32,697 bases of DNA from Oscillospiraceae bacterium. GTDB lineage: Bacteria; Bacillota; Clostridia; Oscillospirales; Ruminococcaceae. Every line of letters starts with the position of its first letter. Position 1 is the stretch's first letter. The translations under genes were made by a program, and so were the position numbers. The stretch covers positions 1 to 32,697 of the forward strand of contig JAFXBK010000062.1 in assembly GCA_017521825.1 (NCBI GenBank), in the 5' to 3' direction. Of this stretch, positions 23,448 to 30,991 are shown in pieces. The notes beneath the pieces were generated by a model. It made no database searches and was not told where the DNA came from. It was given only the letters and a program-made list of their open reading frames with translations.

Positions 23448-23490
23448 GTTGACCGCGGCATAAATTTTAAAAAGGAAAGGGGGAAGAAAA

Positions 23491-23769
23491 ATGCAGAAAG
23501 AGGAACAAAACAAAAGGTGGCATAACCTTATTCTGGAGGACAGAAAGGTTCTTAAAGCAAGCGGGGTAAAGGATGTTGAAGGTTTTGACGAAACAAAAAT
23601 TTGCGCCATGCTGGAAGGAATTTCCTTTACCATAGGCGGGAAAAATCTTAAGGTAATAAGTTTTTCCGCCGAAAGCGGGAACCTTATTGTTGAAGGGGAA
23701 ATAGATTCCGTTACATATTCAAATTCTCTTTCAAGGAAAGCCGGTTTTTTTGAAAGGATTTTCAGATGA
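23491..23769 (+). CDS. yabP: Sporulation protein YabP
   Basis: The 92-aa YabP protein begins with a charged segment and HNLILEDRKVLKASGVKDVEGFDE, followed by a YabP/YqfC-type beta core (LEGISFTIGGKNLKVISF). In Bacillus it is made in the mother cell under sigma-E and needed for spore formation; its biochemical role is not known. AAAGGGGGAAG precedes the ATG. It overlaps yabQ by four bases (ATGA). The order yabP-yabQ-divIC-yabR equals that of Bacillus subtilis. No housekeeping promoter is visible between the preceding terminator and this gene, as expected for a sporulation promoter. Confidence 0.88.
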   Translation: MQKEEQNKRWHNLILEDRKVLKASGVKDVEGFDETKICAMLEGISFTIGGKNLKVISFSAESGNLIVEGEIDSVTYSNSLSRKAGFFERIFR

Positions 23770-24431
23770 TTTATACTACGGATATAATCGGGTACCAGTG
23801 GGGGATTTTTATAAAATCCATCCTGCTTGGTATGGTGCTCGGCGGGTGCTATGATTTTCTTCGGGTAACAAGAACGCTGGTGCGCTTTGGAAGGCGGCTT
23901 TTTATCATAAGCGATTTTCTTTACTGCGTTTGGGCGGCTTTTTTGTCCTTTTCGTTTTTGCTGAACGAAAATTTCGGAATCCCGAGGTTCTATATTTTTT
24001 TGGGTGCAGCTTTGGGATTTTTGGGCTGGTATTTCAGCTTCGGGAAAATAAACATGTTCCTTGCAAAAAAACTAAGGCGGTTTTTAAAAGCCGCTTTTCG
24101 GCCGTTTGTCAAAATATTCCAAAAAATTCTTAAATTTGCGGAAAAACGCGTTTTTAAGGCGAAAATATTTTGGCAAAAAGCTTTGGATAAACGCAAAAGC
24201 CTATTGAAAAACAAAGCCGGGTTGGTATATAATATATTGTGTCTAAATATATTAAAGGCTTTTTCGTTTTGCGGAGGAAAAGCCGGAAAGGAGCCCGAAA
24301 AAGTTGAAAGCAACGGAACAGAAAAAACCGAAGAACGGGGTTTTCCTGAAAATAGCGGCTATTGCCTTCGCGGTATATCTTCTCTATTCCCTGATATCAA
24401 TGCAGGCGGAAATCAGCAAAAAACAAAATGA
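23766..24431 (+). CDS. yabQ: Spore cortex biosynthesis protein YabQ
   Basis: The 221-aa protein begins with a YabQ membrane domain: YQWGIFIKSILLGMVLGGCYDFLR (9-32) and two further hydrophobic segments to about residue 93. YabQ is needed for the spore cortex in Bacillus and localises to the outer forespore membrane. The C-terminal half is a basic Lys/Phe-rich region, and the last 43 codons are shared, in another frame, with the start of divIC: the overlap is 128 bases. This tail lacks recognisable conservation and may be tolerated rather than functional. A housekeeping-type promoter lies inside the gene at 24204-24233. Confidence 0.85.
   Translation: MIYTTDIIGYQWGIFIKSILLGMVLGGCYDFLRVTRTLVRFGRRLFIISDFLYCVWAAFLSFSFLLNENFGIPRFYIFLGAALGFLGWYFSFGKINMFLAKKLRRFLKAAFRPFVKIFQKILKFAEKRVFKAKIFWQKALDKRKSLLKNKAGLVYNILCLNILKAFSFCGGKAGKEPEKVESNGTEKTEERGFPENSGYCLRGISSLFPDINAGGNQQKTK
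24204..24233 (+). promoter_or_regulatory. Internal promoter for divIC inside yabQ
   Basis: TTGAAA (24204-24209), 18 bp, TATAAT (24228-24233). It lies about 70 bases before the divIC start and would let the division gene be expressed during growth, independently of the sporulation genes. Confidence 0.65.
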
Positions 24432-24603
24432 ACTTGATTCCCTCCGCCAGGAATATACAGAATCGCTTATCAGAAATGAAGAGCTCCAAAAGACGCGCGA
24501 CAGTTACGGAACCGATGCGTTTATCGAGGAACAGGCGAGAGAAAAACTTGGCTATGCCTATCCCGAGGAACATTTTTATATCGATATTTCCGGAACGGAC
24601 TGA
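24304..24603 (+). CDS. divIC: Septum formation initiator DivIC/FtsB-like
   Basis: The 99-aa bitopic protein has a short basic cytoplasmic N-terminus, one transmembrane helix (about 13-32), a coiled coil (33-65, QAEISKKQNELDSLRQEY) and a C-terminal segment ending REKLGYAYPEEHFY, typical of DivIC/FtsB proteins. In the divisome it pairs with FtsL and links to DivIB to control septal synthesis. The start is TTG at 24304 with AGGAG ten bases upstream. No ATG fits, and the sequence before it belongs to yabQ. A promoter within yabQ (24204-24233) probably drives it in growing cells. Confidence 0.88.
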   Translation: MKATEQKKPKNGVFLKIAAIAFAVYLLYSLISMQAEISKKQNELDSLRQEYTESLIRNEELQKTRDSYGTDAFIEEQAREKLGYAYPEEHFYIDISGTD

Positions 24604-24636
24604 GTTATAACTTTTGAGGGGGACAAAATCTTAAAA

Positions 24637-25089
24637 ATGGATGTTGAAGTAGGAGCAGTTGTCGAAGGCAAAGTTTCCGGAATTACCAATTTCGGCGTTT
24701 TTGTCGATATCGGTGAAATTACCGGAATGGTACATATTTCCGAAGTTGCAAGAAATTATGTAAAAGATCTTAAAGAATATGTTAATGTTGGACAAACCGT
24801 TAAAGTAAAAGTAATTTCCGTAAGCCCGGAAGGAAAAATCAGCCTTTCGATGAAACAGGCCGAAGAACCGGAACGCAAAGAGGAAAGACGTCCCCAAAGA
24901 AGAGAACGCGAACCCGCGAGAGTTTCCCGCGGAGCGGATTCCTTTGAATTCCGCCCGAGGGCACAGGAAAGCCTTTCCTTCGAAGACATGCTCAATAAGT
25001 TTAAACAAACCAGCGACGAAAAATTAAGCGGCATGAAAAAAACCGACGGAAACAGAAGAACCGCCCAGAACCGCCGCAAACCACAATAA
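24637..25089 (+). CDS. yabR: S1 domain RNA-binding protein YabR
   Basis: The 150-aa protein begins with one S1 OB-fold (about 4-73): VEVGAVVEGKVSGITNFGVFV, TGMVHISEVA, VNVGQTVKVKVISV and GKISLSMKQ. A disordered Arg/Glu/Gln-rich tail follows with RREREPARVSRG and ends in a basic GNRRTAQNRRKPQ stretch, probably adding RNA affinity. Bacillus YabR sits at the same place after divIC; related S1 proteins bind RNA or ribosomes. The only suitable start is ATG at 24637, although the good GAGGGGGA site is about 14 bases away, longer than usual, which may lower translation. Confidence 0.88.
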   Translation: MDVEVGAVVEGKVSGITNFGVFVDIGEITGMVHISEVARNYVKDLKEYVNVGQTVKVKVISVSPEGKISLSMKQAEEPERKEERRPQRREREPARVSRGADSFEFRPRAQESLSFEDMLNKFKQTSDEKLSGMKKTDGNRRTAQNRRKPQ

Positions 25090-25090
25090 T

Positions 25091-25131
25091 AAAAAAAACG
25101 GCGGGAGGATTTCTCCCGCCTTGAATTTATT
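25091..25131 (+). terminator. Terminator of yabR
   Basis: GGCGGGAG / CTCCCGCC around GATTT; the T tract is weak (TTGAATTTATT), so termination may be partial. Confidence 0.6.
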
Positions 25132-25162
25132 CGGAATTTTAAGCAAAGGGGGTTAAAATTTT

Positions 25163-26320
25163 ATGCTTCTTTACAATGCGGGAATTTTTACCGCCTGTTC
25201 CGCTTCTATAAAAAACGGATACGTGCTGATTAAAAACGGACGCATAATCGACGTGGGTCCGATGGATTTTTGCCCCAGTGACGAAGAAAAATACGACCTT
25301 TCCGGCCTTACTATATACCCCGGATTTATCGATGCCCATTGTCATCTCGGAATGTGGGAGGACGGGCTTAGTTTTGAAGGTGACGACGGAAACGAGGACA
25401 CCGACCCTGCAACGCCCCATCTCCGCGCTTTGGACGCAATAAATCCGGCGGATTACAGCTTTAAGGAAGCTCTTGAAGCAGGCGTTACGGCGGTTGTAAC
25501 CGGCCCGGGAAGCGCGAATCCGGTCGCAGGACAGATGGTTGCCATAAAAACCTACGGAACCAGAGTTGACGATATGGTAATAAAAGCTCCCGTTGCCATG
25601 AAATTTGCCCTTGGCGAAAACCCGAAGAACACCTATCACAGCAAGGACGAAACCCCAAGCACAAGAATGGCCACCGCGGCAATAATCCGCGAACAGCTTA
25701 AAAAAGCGCAGAGATACCAAAGGGATCTTCTTGCGGCGGAAGAGGACGAGGATGCGGACGAGCCGGAAATCGATATCAAAAGCGAGGCGCTTGTTGACGT
25801 TGTTGAAGGAAAAATTCAGTCCCATTTCCATGCCCACCGTTCCGATGATATTTTTACCGCAATCCGCCTTGCAAAGGAATATGACCTTGACCTTGTTCTG
25901 ATACATTGTACCGAAGGCCATCTTAATGCAGAAAAACTTGCCGCAGAAAAGGCAAAGGCGGTTGTCGGCCCGCTTATCTGCACCAGAACAAAACCGGAAC
26001 TTTCGAACGAGCGGGACGAAAACGCCGCAATTCTTAAAAAAGCCGGGGTCGAGGTTGCAATCTGCACCGACCACCCGGAGGTTCCGATAAAATATCTTCC
26101 TCTTTCTGCGGGAATTGCAGTAAGAGCGGGAATGGACCACGATGACGCCGTTCGCGCCATAACTTCCGTTCCTGCAAAAATCATGGGTCTTGATGATAAA
26201 ATCGGTTCGATAGCTCCCGGAAAAGATGCGGACCTTGCGGCTTTTAAAGGCGATCCGCTTTCGGTTTATGAAGAACCGGTCTGGGTTATCGCCGGCGGAA
26301 AAATTGTTAAAAAACCTTAA
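25163..26320 (+). CDS. Amidohydrolase (imidazolonepropionase-like, COG1228)
   Basis: This 385-aa metal-dependent hydrolase starts with a small beta-sandwich (1-50) and then the TIM barrel with PGFIDAHCHLG (HxH at 59 and 61), a long acidic insertion at about 188-205 (EEDEDADEPEID), HFHAHRSDD and IHCTEGHL with metal or substrate His residues, CTDHPEVP with the catalytic Asp, and a C-terminal strand GSIAPGKDADLAAF.GDPL that completes the sandwich. The group includes imidazolonepropionases, prolidases and related amidases. No hut genes are nearby and the substrate is unknown. AAGGGGG is about ten bases before the ATG. It is a single gene with its own terminator. Confidence 0.85.
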   Translation: MLLYNAGIFTACSASIKNGYVLIKNGRIIDVGPMDFCPSDEEKYDLSGLTIYPGFIDAHCHLGMWEDGLSFEGDDGNEDTDPATPHLRALDAINPADYSFKEALEAGVTAVVTGPGSANPVAGQMVAIKTYGTRVDDMVIKAPVAMKFALGENPKNTYHSKDETPSTRMATAAIIREQLKKAQRYQRDLLAAEEDEDADEPEIDIKSEALVDVVEGKIQSHFHAHRSDDIFTAIRLAKEYDLDLVLIHCTEGHLNAEKLAAEKAKAVVGPLICTRTKPELSNERDENAAILKKAGVEVAICTDHPEVPIKYLPLSAGIAVRAGMDHDDAVRAITSVPAKIMGLDDKIGSIAPGKDADLAAFKGDPLSVYEEPVWVIAGGKIVKKP

Positions 26321-26355
26321 AAAAAGTCCTTTCCGAAATTCGGAAAGGACTTTTT
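26321..26355 (+). terminator. Terminator of the amidohydrolase gene
   Basis: A perfect 16-bp stem (AAAAAGTCCTTTCCGA and its complement) with a three-base loop ends in a T tract. Confidence 0.9.
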
Positions 26356-26466
26356 CTGTCACACAACATTTATATTTTACCATTAAAAGGTTAGAAGGTC
26401 AATATTACTGCTGAAAATTCTCCGAAAAGCATAATAAAACGTTAACATTTCCGTAAAAATAAACAG

Positions 26467-26495
26467 TAGAAACGCCCTTTTTCAAATGATATAAT
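26467..26495 (+). promoter_or_regulatory. Promoter of hpf (extended -10)
   Basis: TATAAT (26490-26495) is preceded by TGA, giving an extended -10. The -35 position holds only a weak TAGAAA (26467-26472) at 17 bp. The remaining 26356-26466 stretch is AT-rich with no further feature seen. Confidence 0.55.
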
Positions 26496-26553
26496 AAAAT
26501 TACAGAAGGAAGTTTTAAACTTCCGGAAGTGTAACCAAAAAGGGGGTAAAAAT

Positions 26554-27078
26554 ATGAACATCAGCATCATTTCGAAAAACACTTCTGTCCGTGATTCTTT
26601 CCGCGAGCGCTGCGAGAAAAAATTTGCAAAGCTCGACCGCTTTTTCGGTGAAGATGCGAAAGCCACCGTTACCGTGACCAACCAGAACGGCAGAGAAACG
26701 GTGGAAGCAACCATCACCGCCGGCGGAATGTTTTTCAGGGCGGAAAAAACCACCTCCGACAGACTTGATTCCCTTGAGGCAGTTGTGGACGTTCTTACCA
26801 AACAGATTACCCGCAACAAAAAGAAACTTGAACACAAATTCCGCGGCGAAAAATTTTCCGAACTGGCCGTTGATTTTTATGAAGAACCCGCGGAAGATTA
26901 CGGAATTGTAAAAACAAAACAGTTCCGCGTAAACCCGATGGATGTTCAGGAAGCAATACTTCAGATGAACCTTCTCGGCCACGATTTCTTTATGTTCCGC
27001 AACGCGGAAACCGGGGAGATCAACGTTGTTTATAAACGCAACGACGGAGATTACGGCGTTCTGGAACCCATTGATTAA
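26554..27078 (+). CDS. hpf: Ribosome hibernation promoting factor, long form
   Basis: The 174-aa HPF has an N-terminal S30AE domain (1-100, beta-alpha-beta with VRDSFRERCEKKFAKLDRFF) that occupies the mRNA/tRNA channel, and a C-terminal domain (about 118-174: VKTKQFRVNPMDVQEAILQM, LGHDFFMFRNAETGEINVVY) that dimerises ribosomes into 100S particles. This long form is standard in Firmicutes. AAAGGGGGT precedes the ATG. Monocistronic with an extended -10 promoter, suited to stationary-phase control. Confidence 0.95.
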   Translation: MNISIISKNTSVRDSFRERCEKKFAKLDRFFGEDAKATVTVTNQNGRETVEATITAGGMFFRAEKTTSDRLDSLEAVVDVLTKQITRNKKKLEHKFRGEKFSELAVDFYEEPAEDYGIVKTKQFRVNPMDVQEAILQMNLLGHDFFMFRNAETGEINVVYKRNDGDYGVLEPID

Positions 27079-27082
27079 GGGT

Positions 27083-27109
27083 AAAAAAGGCACCCGTACA
27101 GCCTTTTTT
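27083..27109 (+). terminator. Terminator of hpf
   Basis: AAAAAAGGC / GCCTTTTTT with a nine-base loop, followed by T, lies four bases after the stop codon. Confidence 0.75.
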
Positions 27110-27143
27110 TGAATAAATGTAAGCGCAGAAAAAACCACAACAG

Positions 27144-27180
27144 AAAAAAACGCCGGAGCCAAAAGCTCCGGCGTTTTTTT
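27144..27180 (-). terminator. Terminator of the HAD phosphatase gene
   Basis: CGCCGGAGC / GCTCCGGCG with a five-base loop is flanked by seven A and seven T residues. It begins directly at the stop codon of the minus-strand gene and may also back up hpf termination. Confidence 0.88.
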
Positions 27181-27997
27181 ATCTGGAAAGATTATATTTT
27201 TCGGAAATTCTGTTTTTTCTTTCGGTAAGAAGAATTTCCGCCGCTTCGCAAAAACCTTCTCCGCCTTCAAAAGTTGTTATATAGGAGGGAAGATGCTTCG
27301 AAAATTCGGCGTATTTCATAAAGTTTGCAACGGCGCAGGCTTTCGGGAAAAAGCCGAACATTTCTTCGTCATTTGCCGCGTCGCCAAAATAGATAACGCA
27401 ATCTTCCGGGTTTTCAACGCCATAGTGTTCTTTAAGGTAAAGAAGGCTCATGGGGAGTTTATCGTAATCTCCGAACCAGGTGTTGACATGGATGGAACTG
27501 ATGCTGCCCTTTGCGCCGATGGCTTTTACCGCATCAAGAACCTCCTTCGCTTCCTCGAAGGTAAGTTTATCGTCCTCATCTTCCGCATAGTTGAACGCGA
27601 AATCGTTAAAGCGGCTGTATTGGTCGATGCTTACTTTGATTTTCGGATTTTTCGCAAGAGCAACTTCGCGGATTTTTTCGTGGACGGAATATCTCTCCGC
27701 CGGAACGGAAGGATGAACAAATTCCTTTCTGGAGCCGTTTTCAAGGTAATAAACAACGCTTCCGCTTTCAACAATAATTGCGTCAACCGGCCAGTCGGTT
27801 ATGGCAACAGCGGCCCAACCGGCGGTTCTTCCGGTTACCGGGATAAGGATAAAACCCGCCTCCCGGAGCTTCCAGAGCATTTCGTAAACTTTGGGGGAAA
27901 TGCGTCCGTCGGCGCCGGTAAGGGTTCCGTCGATATCGGTAAGAATATATTTTATTTCGGAAACTTCCGATTTTGTAATTTCGTTTATGTTTTTCAA
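27179..27997 (-). CDS. HAD superfamily hydrolase, subfamily IIB
   Basis: The 272-aa phosphatase has motif I LTDIDGTLTG with nucleophile Asp21 and acid/base Asp23, motif II VTGRTAGW, a C2-type cap in the middle and motif IV YFGDAANDEEMF near the end. This is the IIB group (Cof, sucrose-phosphate and mannosyl-3-phosphoglycerate phosphatase relatives). The mid-domain sequence resembles the latter more than Cof enzymes, but the sugar-phosphate substrate is not predictable. TTG start at 27997 with AAAGGAG about ten bases upstream. Own promoter at 28033-28061. Confidence 0.85.
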   Translation of the reverse strand: MKNINEITKSEVSEIKYILTDIDGTLTGADGRISPKVYEMLWKLREAGFILIPVTGRTAGWAAVAITDWPVDAIIVESGSVVYYLENGSRKEFVHPSVPAERYSVHEKIREVALAKNPKIKVSIDQYSRFNDFAFNYAEDEDDKLTFEEAKEVLDAVKAIGAKGSISSIHVNTWFGDYDKLPMSLLYLKEHYGVENPEDCVIYFGDAANDEEMFGFFPKACAVANFMKYAEFSKHLPSYITTFEGGEGFCEAAEILLTERKNRISEKYNLSR

Positions 27998-28032
27998 GAT
28001 GAAATATCTCCTTTAAAAATGGCATATACTTA

Positions 28033-28061
28033 ATATTAACTCTATCACATGATTAAGTCAA
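28033..28061 (-). promoter_or_regulatory. Promoter of the HAD phosphatase gene
   Basis: TTGACT (28056-28061), 17 bp, TAATAT (28033-28038) on the minus strand. Confidence 0.75.
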
Positions 28062-28088
28062 CAAAAAACTTTTTCGGGCGGTGTTTGT

Positions 28089-28802
28089 TTGAATATAAAA
28101 TTCAAAGTTATAAAACTTCGGCTTTACATAATTCCGGCGGTGGTTCTGGCTTTGAGCATGGCTTTGGCTTTCCCGGTGCTCAAGGCGGAAAAAGCGGATG
28201 CTAATGCGGTTAAAACGGTTTATTTTACCTTTGATGACGGCCCTTCCGAAAGGACGGAGGAAATCCTTGATATTCTGGCAAAAGAAAAAATCAAGGCAAC
28301 TTTTTTCGTAATCGGTCCTTCCGAACCAAAAACCGACGAAAGACTTTTTAAAATAAAAAGCGAAGGACATTCCATCGGCCTTCATACCATGAGCCACGAT
28401 TACGAAAAAATTTATCTTTCGGCGGAAAGTTTTCTGGAAGATCTTTCTTCGGAAAGGGAATGGGTCTATTCCGTAACCGGAGAAGAACCGGAAATTTTTC
28501 GTTTTCCCGGCGGGAGCAATAATTATACCGCGCCAAAATGGCTTGTTGAGGAGGTAAAGGAAAAAACCGCGGAAGAAGGAATGACCTGGTATGATTGGAA
28601 CGCGGACGGAAAAGACAGCCTCGGGGAGCTTCTTTCGCCGGAAGAAATTGCGGAAAACGTTCTTTCTTCGGAATTTATCGGAAGCGAAACGGTAATAGTT
28701 CTTCTTCACGACAGTTCCACAAGAACAACAACGCCGCAGGCGCTTGAAATTCTTATTTCCGAATTCCGGAAAATGGGTTATGAATTCGGGAAACTTGGCT
28801 GA
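28089..28802 (+). CDS. Polysaccharide deacetylase family protein (NodB domain)
   Basis: The 237-aa protein has an N-terminal signal anchor (about 12-30) and a NodB carbohydrate esterase 4 domain: motif 1 TFDDGPS (47-53, Asp49/Asp50), motif 2 HTMSHDY with metal His99 and His103, motif 3 RFPGGS (138-143), motif 4 WNADGKDS (170-177) and motif 5 LLHDS. All catalytic residues appear present. Such enzymes remove N-acetyl groups from peptidoglycan or similar polymers outside the membrane and can give lysozyme resistance or mature the spore cortex. TTG start with a moderate GGGCGGTG site. No clear housekeeping promoter is seen, so it could be developmentally controlled (inference). Confidence 0.88.
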   Translation: MNIKFKVIKLRLYIIPAVVLALSMALAFPVLKAEKADANAVKTVYFTFDDGPSERTEEILDILAKEKIKATFFVIGPSEPKTDERLFKIKSEGHSIGLHTMSHDYEKIYLSAESFLEDLSSEREWVYSVTGEEPEIFRFPGGSNNYTAPKWLVEEVKEKTAEEGMTWYDWNADGKDSLGELLSPEEIAENVLSSEFIGSETVIVLLHDSSTRTTTPQALEILISEFRKMGYEFGKLG

Positions 28803-28813
28803 ATCAAAAAAAC

Positions 28814-28842
28814 TTTACAAAATCACCAGTTTTTGGTATAAT
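28814..28842 (+). promoter_or_regulatory. Promoter of the cytidylate kinase-like gene
   Basis: TTTACA (28814-28819), 17 bp, perfect TATAAT (28837-28842) with TG one base before it. Confidence 0.8.
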
Positions 28843-28890
28843 ATTGTTGAAAATAATCTGCATTATTTACAAGCGAAAGGGGATGGAAGA

Positions 28891-29493
28891 ATGATTATCA
28901 CCATCGGAAGACAGTTTTGCAGCGGAGGAAGCGAAATCGGAAGAAAACTTTCCGAACGCCTCGGAATCCCTTATTATGACAAAAATCTTTACGAATATGC
29001 CGCCCAAAAACGCGGCTTCAGCACAAAATACGTAAAGGAAATTGAAGAAACCCCGACGGGAAGTTTTCTTTATTCCCTCGCAATGTTCCCATACGTTGAT
29101 TTCGGAACGGATAATATGATTCCTTCGGGAATCGCCATTGCCGCGGACCAGACCAACTATATTCTTGAAAAAGCGAAGGAAGGTCCCTGCATTTTTGTCG
29201 GAAGATGCGCGGACGGAATTTTAAGCGAAAGAAAAGACGTTCTTAACGTTTTTATCTATTCCGACCAGACAACAAGGCTTAAACGCGCCATGGAACGCTA
29301 TAATCTTTCCGAAAAGGAAGCGCTTAAATCCATCCAGCAAACGGATAAATACCGCGCGTCCTATTACAACATGAACAGCAATAAAAAATGGGGAGTTAAG
29401 GAAAGCTACCACATTATGCTGGATTCCGGAATGCTCGGAATTGACGGAATTGTTGATATCCTTGAAAAAATTTACAGGGGTAAAACGGAATAA
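28891..29493 (+). CDS. Cytidylate kinase-like family protein
   Basis: The 200-aa P-loop protein begins MIITIGRQFCSGGSEIGRKL, the modified Walker A of the cytidylate kinase-like family (Pfam PF13189), then LGIPYYDKNLYEYAA, a central IFVGRCADGIL block and the R-rich lid segment TTRLKRAMERY. It is distinct from the true cmk, lacking its usual CMP-binding signatures, and the physiological substrate is unknown. The ATG at 28891 follows AAAGGGGATGG; the frame is open upstream through the end of the deacetylase gene and the promoter, which is not coding for this protein. It is followed 33 bases later by a small membrane protein gene. Confidence 0.85.
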   Translation: MIITIGRQFCSGGSEIGRKLSERLGIPYYDKNLYEYAAQKRGFSTKYVKEIEETPTGSFLYSLAMFPYVDFGTDNMIPSGIAIAADQTNYILEKAKEGPCIFVGRCADGILSERKDVLNVFIYSDQTTRLKRAMERYNLSEKEALKSIQQTDKYRASYYNMNSNKKWGVKESYHIMLDSGMLGIDGIVDILEKIYRGKTE

Positions 29494-29526
29494 GGCTTTT
29501 TTAGATGAGGAAAGGTGGTCGCCACT

Positions 29527-29904
29527 ATGGAAGAAGGTTTTTGGGAGCGGAAAGGCGTAAAAACCGCTTTTGTATGGATTTTTCTTGACGTTATCATGCT
29601 GGCGCTTTTCCTTTTTGACGGATTCAGCAGGGGATTTGCGGAAGCATACTGGATTTTGCCATGTATTGTTGCCGCCAATATGCAGCTGATTATAGTTCCT
29701 TTGGCAAATCTTCCGGAACCGCCCGGAATATTCGTTTTTTTAAGCGGAGTAATTCCGGCGGGCCTTATTATTGCATATTTTGTTTCTCTGAAAGAAGCTG
29801 TCGAGGAAAATCAGACGCTTACAATTATTCTTTTTGCAGCGTTGCTACTTTGGAACGCCGCAAACATTGTCTGGGGAATGTTTGAAAAGAAAAAATCAGC
29901 ATAA
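29527..29904 (+). CDS. Small four-helix membrane protein, unknown
   Basis: The 125-aa protein has four hydrophobic helices (near residues 13-34, 41-63, 66-88 and 97-119) and a basic C-terminus ending FEKKKSA. I recognise no family. The ATG at 29527 is eight bases after AAAGGTGG; a GTG four codons upstream overlaps that site and is less likely. It follows the cytidylate kinase-like gene without a visible terminator between them, so they probably share a transcript, and ends at a bidirectional terminator. Confidence 0.6.
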   Translation: MEEGFWERKGVKTAFVWIFLDVIMLALFLFDGFSRGFAEAYWILPCIVAANMQLIIVPLANLPEPPGIFVFLSGVIPAGLIIAYFVSLKEAVEENQTLTIILFAALLLWNAANIVWGMFEKKKSA

Positions 29905-29942
29905 AAAACAAAGGGCGGGAAAATTCCTGCCCTTTGTTTTTT
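29905..29942. terminator. Bidirectional terminator
   Basis: A long stem (AAAAAACAAAGGGC, one mismatch, then GG/CC around AAAATT) with A and T tracts lies between two convergent genes. Confidence 0.85.
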
Positions 29943-30921
29943 ATACGTTCTTTTTATAGCCGAGTTTAAAATCGATGACGTTTTCCGGTTCTTCGCCGGA
30001 AAGCCATTTAACGGTGTTTTTAAGGATAAATTCGCGGATTTTTCTTTCAAGCGGACTTTCGAGGGAACAGGAATTTCCCGCCGAATGGGGGGTTATAAGA
30101 ATTCTTTCCTGCTTCCAAAGGGGGCTTTCCGCCGGAAGAGGTTCCGGAACGGTTACGTCAAGACCGACCCCGAAAAATTTTCCTTCGGACATAACTTTAA
30201 GAAGGGCATCCTGGTCAATAAGGCTTCCGCGGCCGCCGTTAACAAGAACAGCATCGTCCTTCATAAGGCGAAGACGGCGTTCGTCAAAAAGTCCGGCGGT
30301 TTCGGGAGTTTGTGGGAGAACGGAAATTACAAAATCCGCTTCGGGAAGTTTTTCGTCAAGTTTTTCAAGGGTAAACATTTCGTCAAAACAATCGGGAAAA
30401 GCTCTTTCGGTGCGGCGGATTCCGATTATTTTTCCAACCATGGGACGCATCCATTTTGCAAGGGTGGTTCCGATATCACCGGCGCCCAGAATCAGAACGG
30501 TGCTTTCATCAAGGGGCTTATCGAATTTGAGTATTTTCCATTTATTTTCGTTCTGCTGGTTGCGGTATTCCGGGATCCTGCGGCAAAGGGAAAGAACCAT
30601 TCCAAGAAGATGCTCCGCAATTACGTTTCCGTAAACCCCGGTCATACAGCAAAGTTTTGCGTTTTCCGGGAATTTTCCACCTTCAACGTAATAATTCACT
30701 CCGGAGGAGGAACTTTGGAGCATTTCAAGCTTTTCGCAATGCCGGAAATCTCCGTTCGGAATTTCACCGATAATAAGGTTTGCATCTTTAAGCGCGGACG
30801 TGTATTCTTCCGGTTGTTCTTTTCGGTTTATGAAAAGGAATTCACATTTTCCTTCGGCACAGGCAACGAGTTTTTGTTTATCCGCTTCCTTATAGGGAAG
30901 AACAACAAGTGCTTTTTTCAT
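29941..30921 (-). CDS. D-2-hydroxyacid dehydrogenase
   Basis: The 326-aa NAD(P)-dependent oxidoreductase has the D-isomer-specific 2-hydroxyacid dehydrogenase fold. The nucleotide motif is LGAGDIG (145-151) and the catalytic triad is Arg231 (NGGRGSLID), Glu260 (TVPEPLP) and His279 (TPHSAG). The GVYGN.IAEHLLGMVL helix before the Rossmann fold is typical. The 2-oxoacid substrate cannot be assigned; glyoxylate/hydroxypyruvate reductase-like activity is one option. The ATG at 30921 has AAGGAGAG at ideal distance; a longer open frame would cover the promoter region. Single gene. Confidence 0.88.
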   Translation of the reverse strand: MKKALVVLPYKEADKQKLVACAEGKCEFLFINRKEQPEEYTSALKDANLIIGEIPNGDFRHCEKLEMLQSSSSGVNYYVEGGKFPENAKLCCMTGVYGNVIAEHLLGMVLSLCRRIPEYRNQQNENKWKILKFDKPLDESTVLILGAGDIGTTLAKWMRPMVGKIIGIRRTERAFPDCFDEMFTLEKLDEKLPEADFVISVLPQTPETAGLFDERRLRLMKDDAVLVNGGRGSLIDQDALLKVMSEGKFFGVGLDVTVPEPLPAESPLWKQERILITPHSAGNSCSLESPLERKIREFILKNTVKWLSGEEPENVIDFKLGYKKNV

Positions 30922-30955
30922 AAAAACTCTCCTTCGGGGTAAAATCTCTTTCTGC

Positions 30956-30984
30956 AATATATCATATTATAAGCTTTTTGTAAA
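30956..30984 (-). promoter_or_regulatory. Promoter of the hydroxyacid dehydrogenase gene
   Basis: TTTACA (30979-30984), 17 bp, TATATT (30956-30961) on the minus strand, with TG one base before the -10 box. Confidence 0.7.
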
Positions 30985-30991
30985 CATAAGA

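Noticed and set aside
23449-23490. Sigma-E-type promoter before yabP
   Set aside because: A CATAAATT-like -10 can be found but no convincing -35 at the right distance; expected from biology but not supported by the sequence.
24204-24431. Frameshift in yabQ as the cause of the overlap with divIC
   Set aside because: The YabQ membrane domain is complete, the frame is continuous, and divIC has its own promoter and ribosome binding site; no broken homology is visible.
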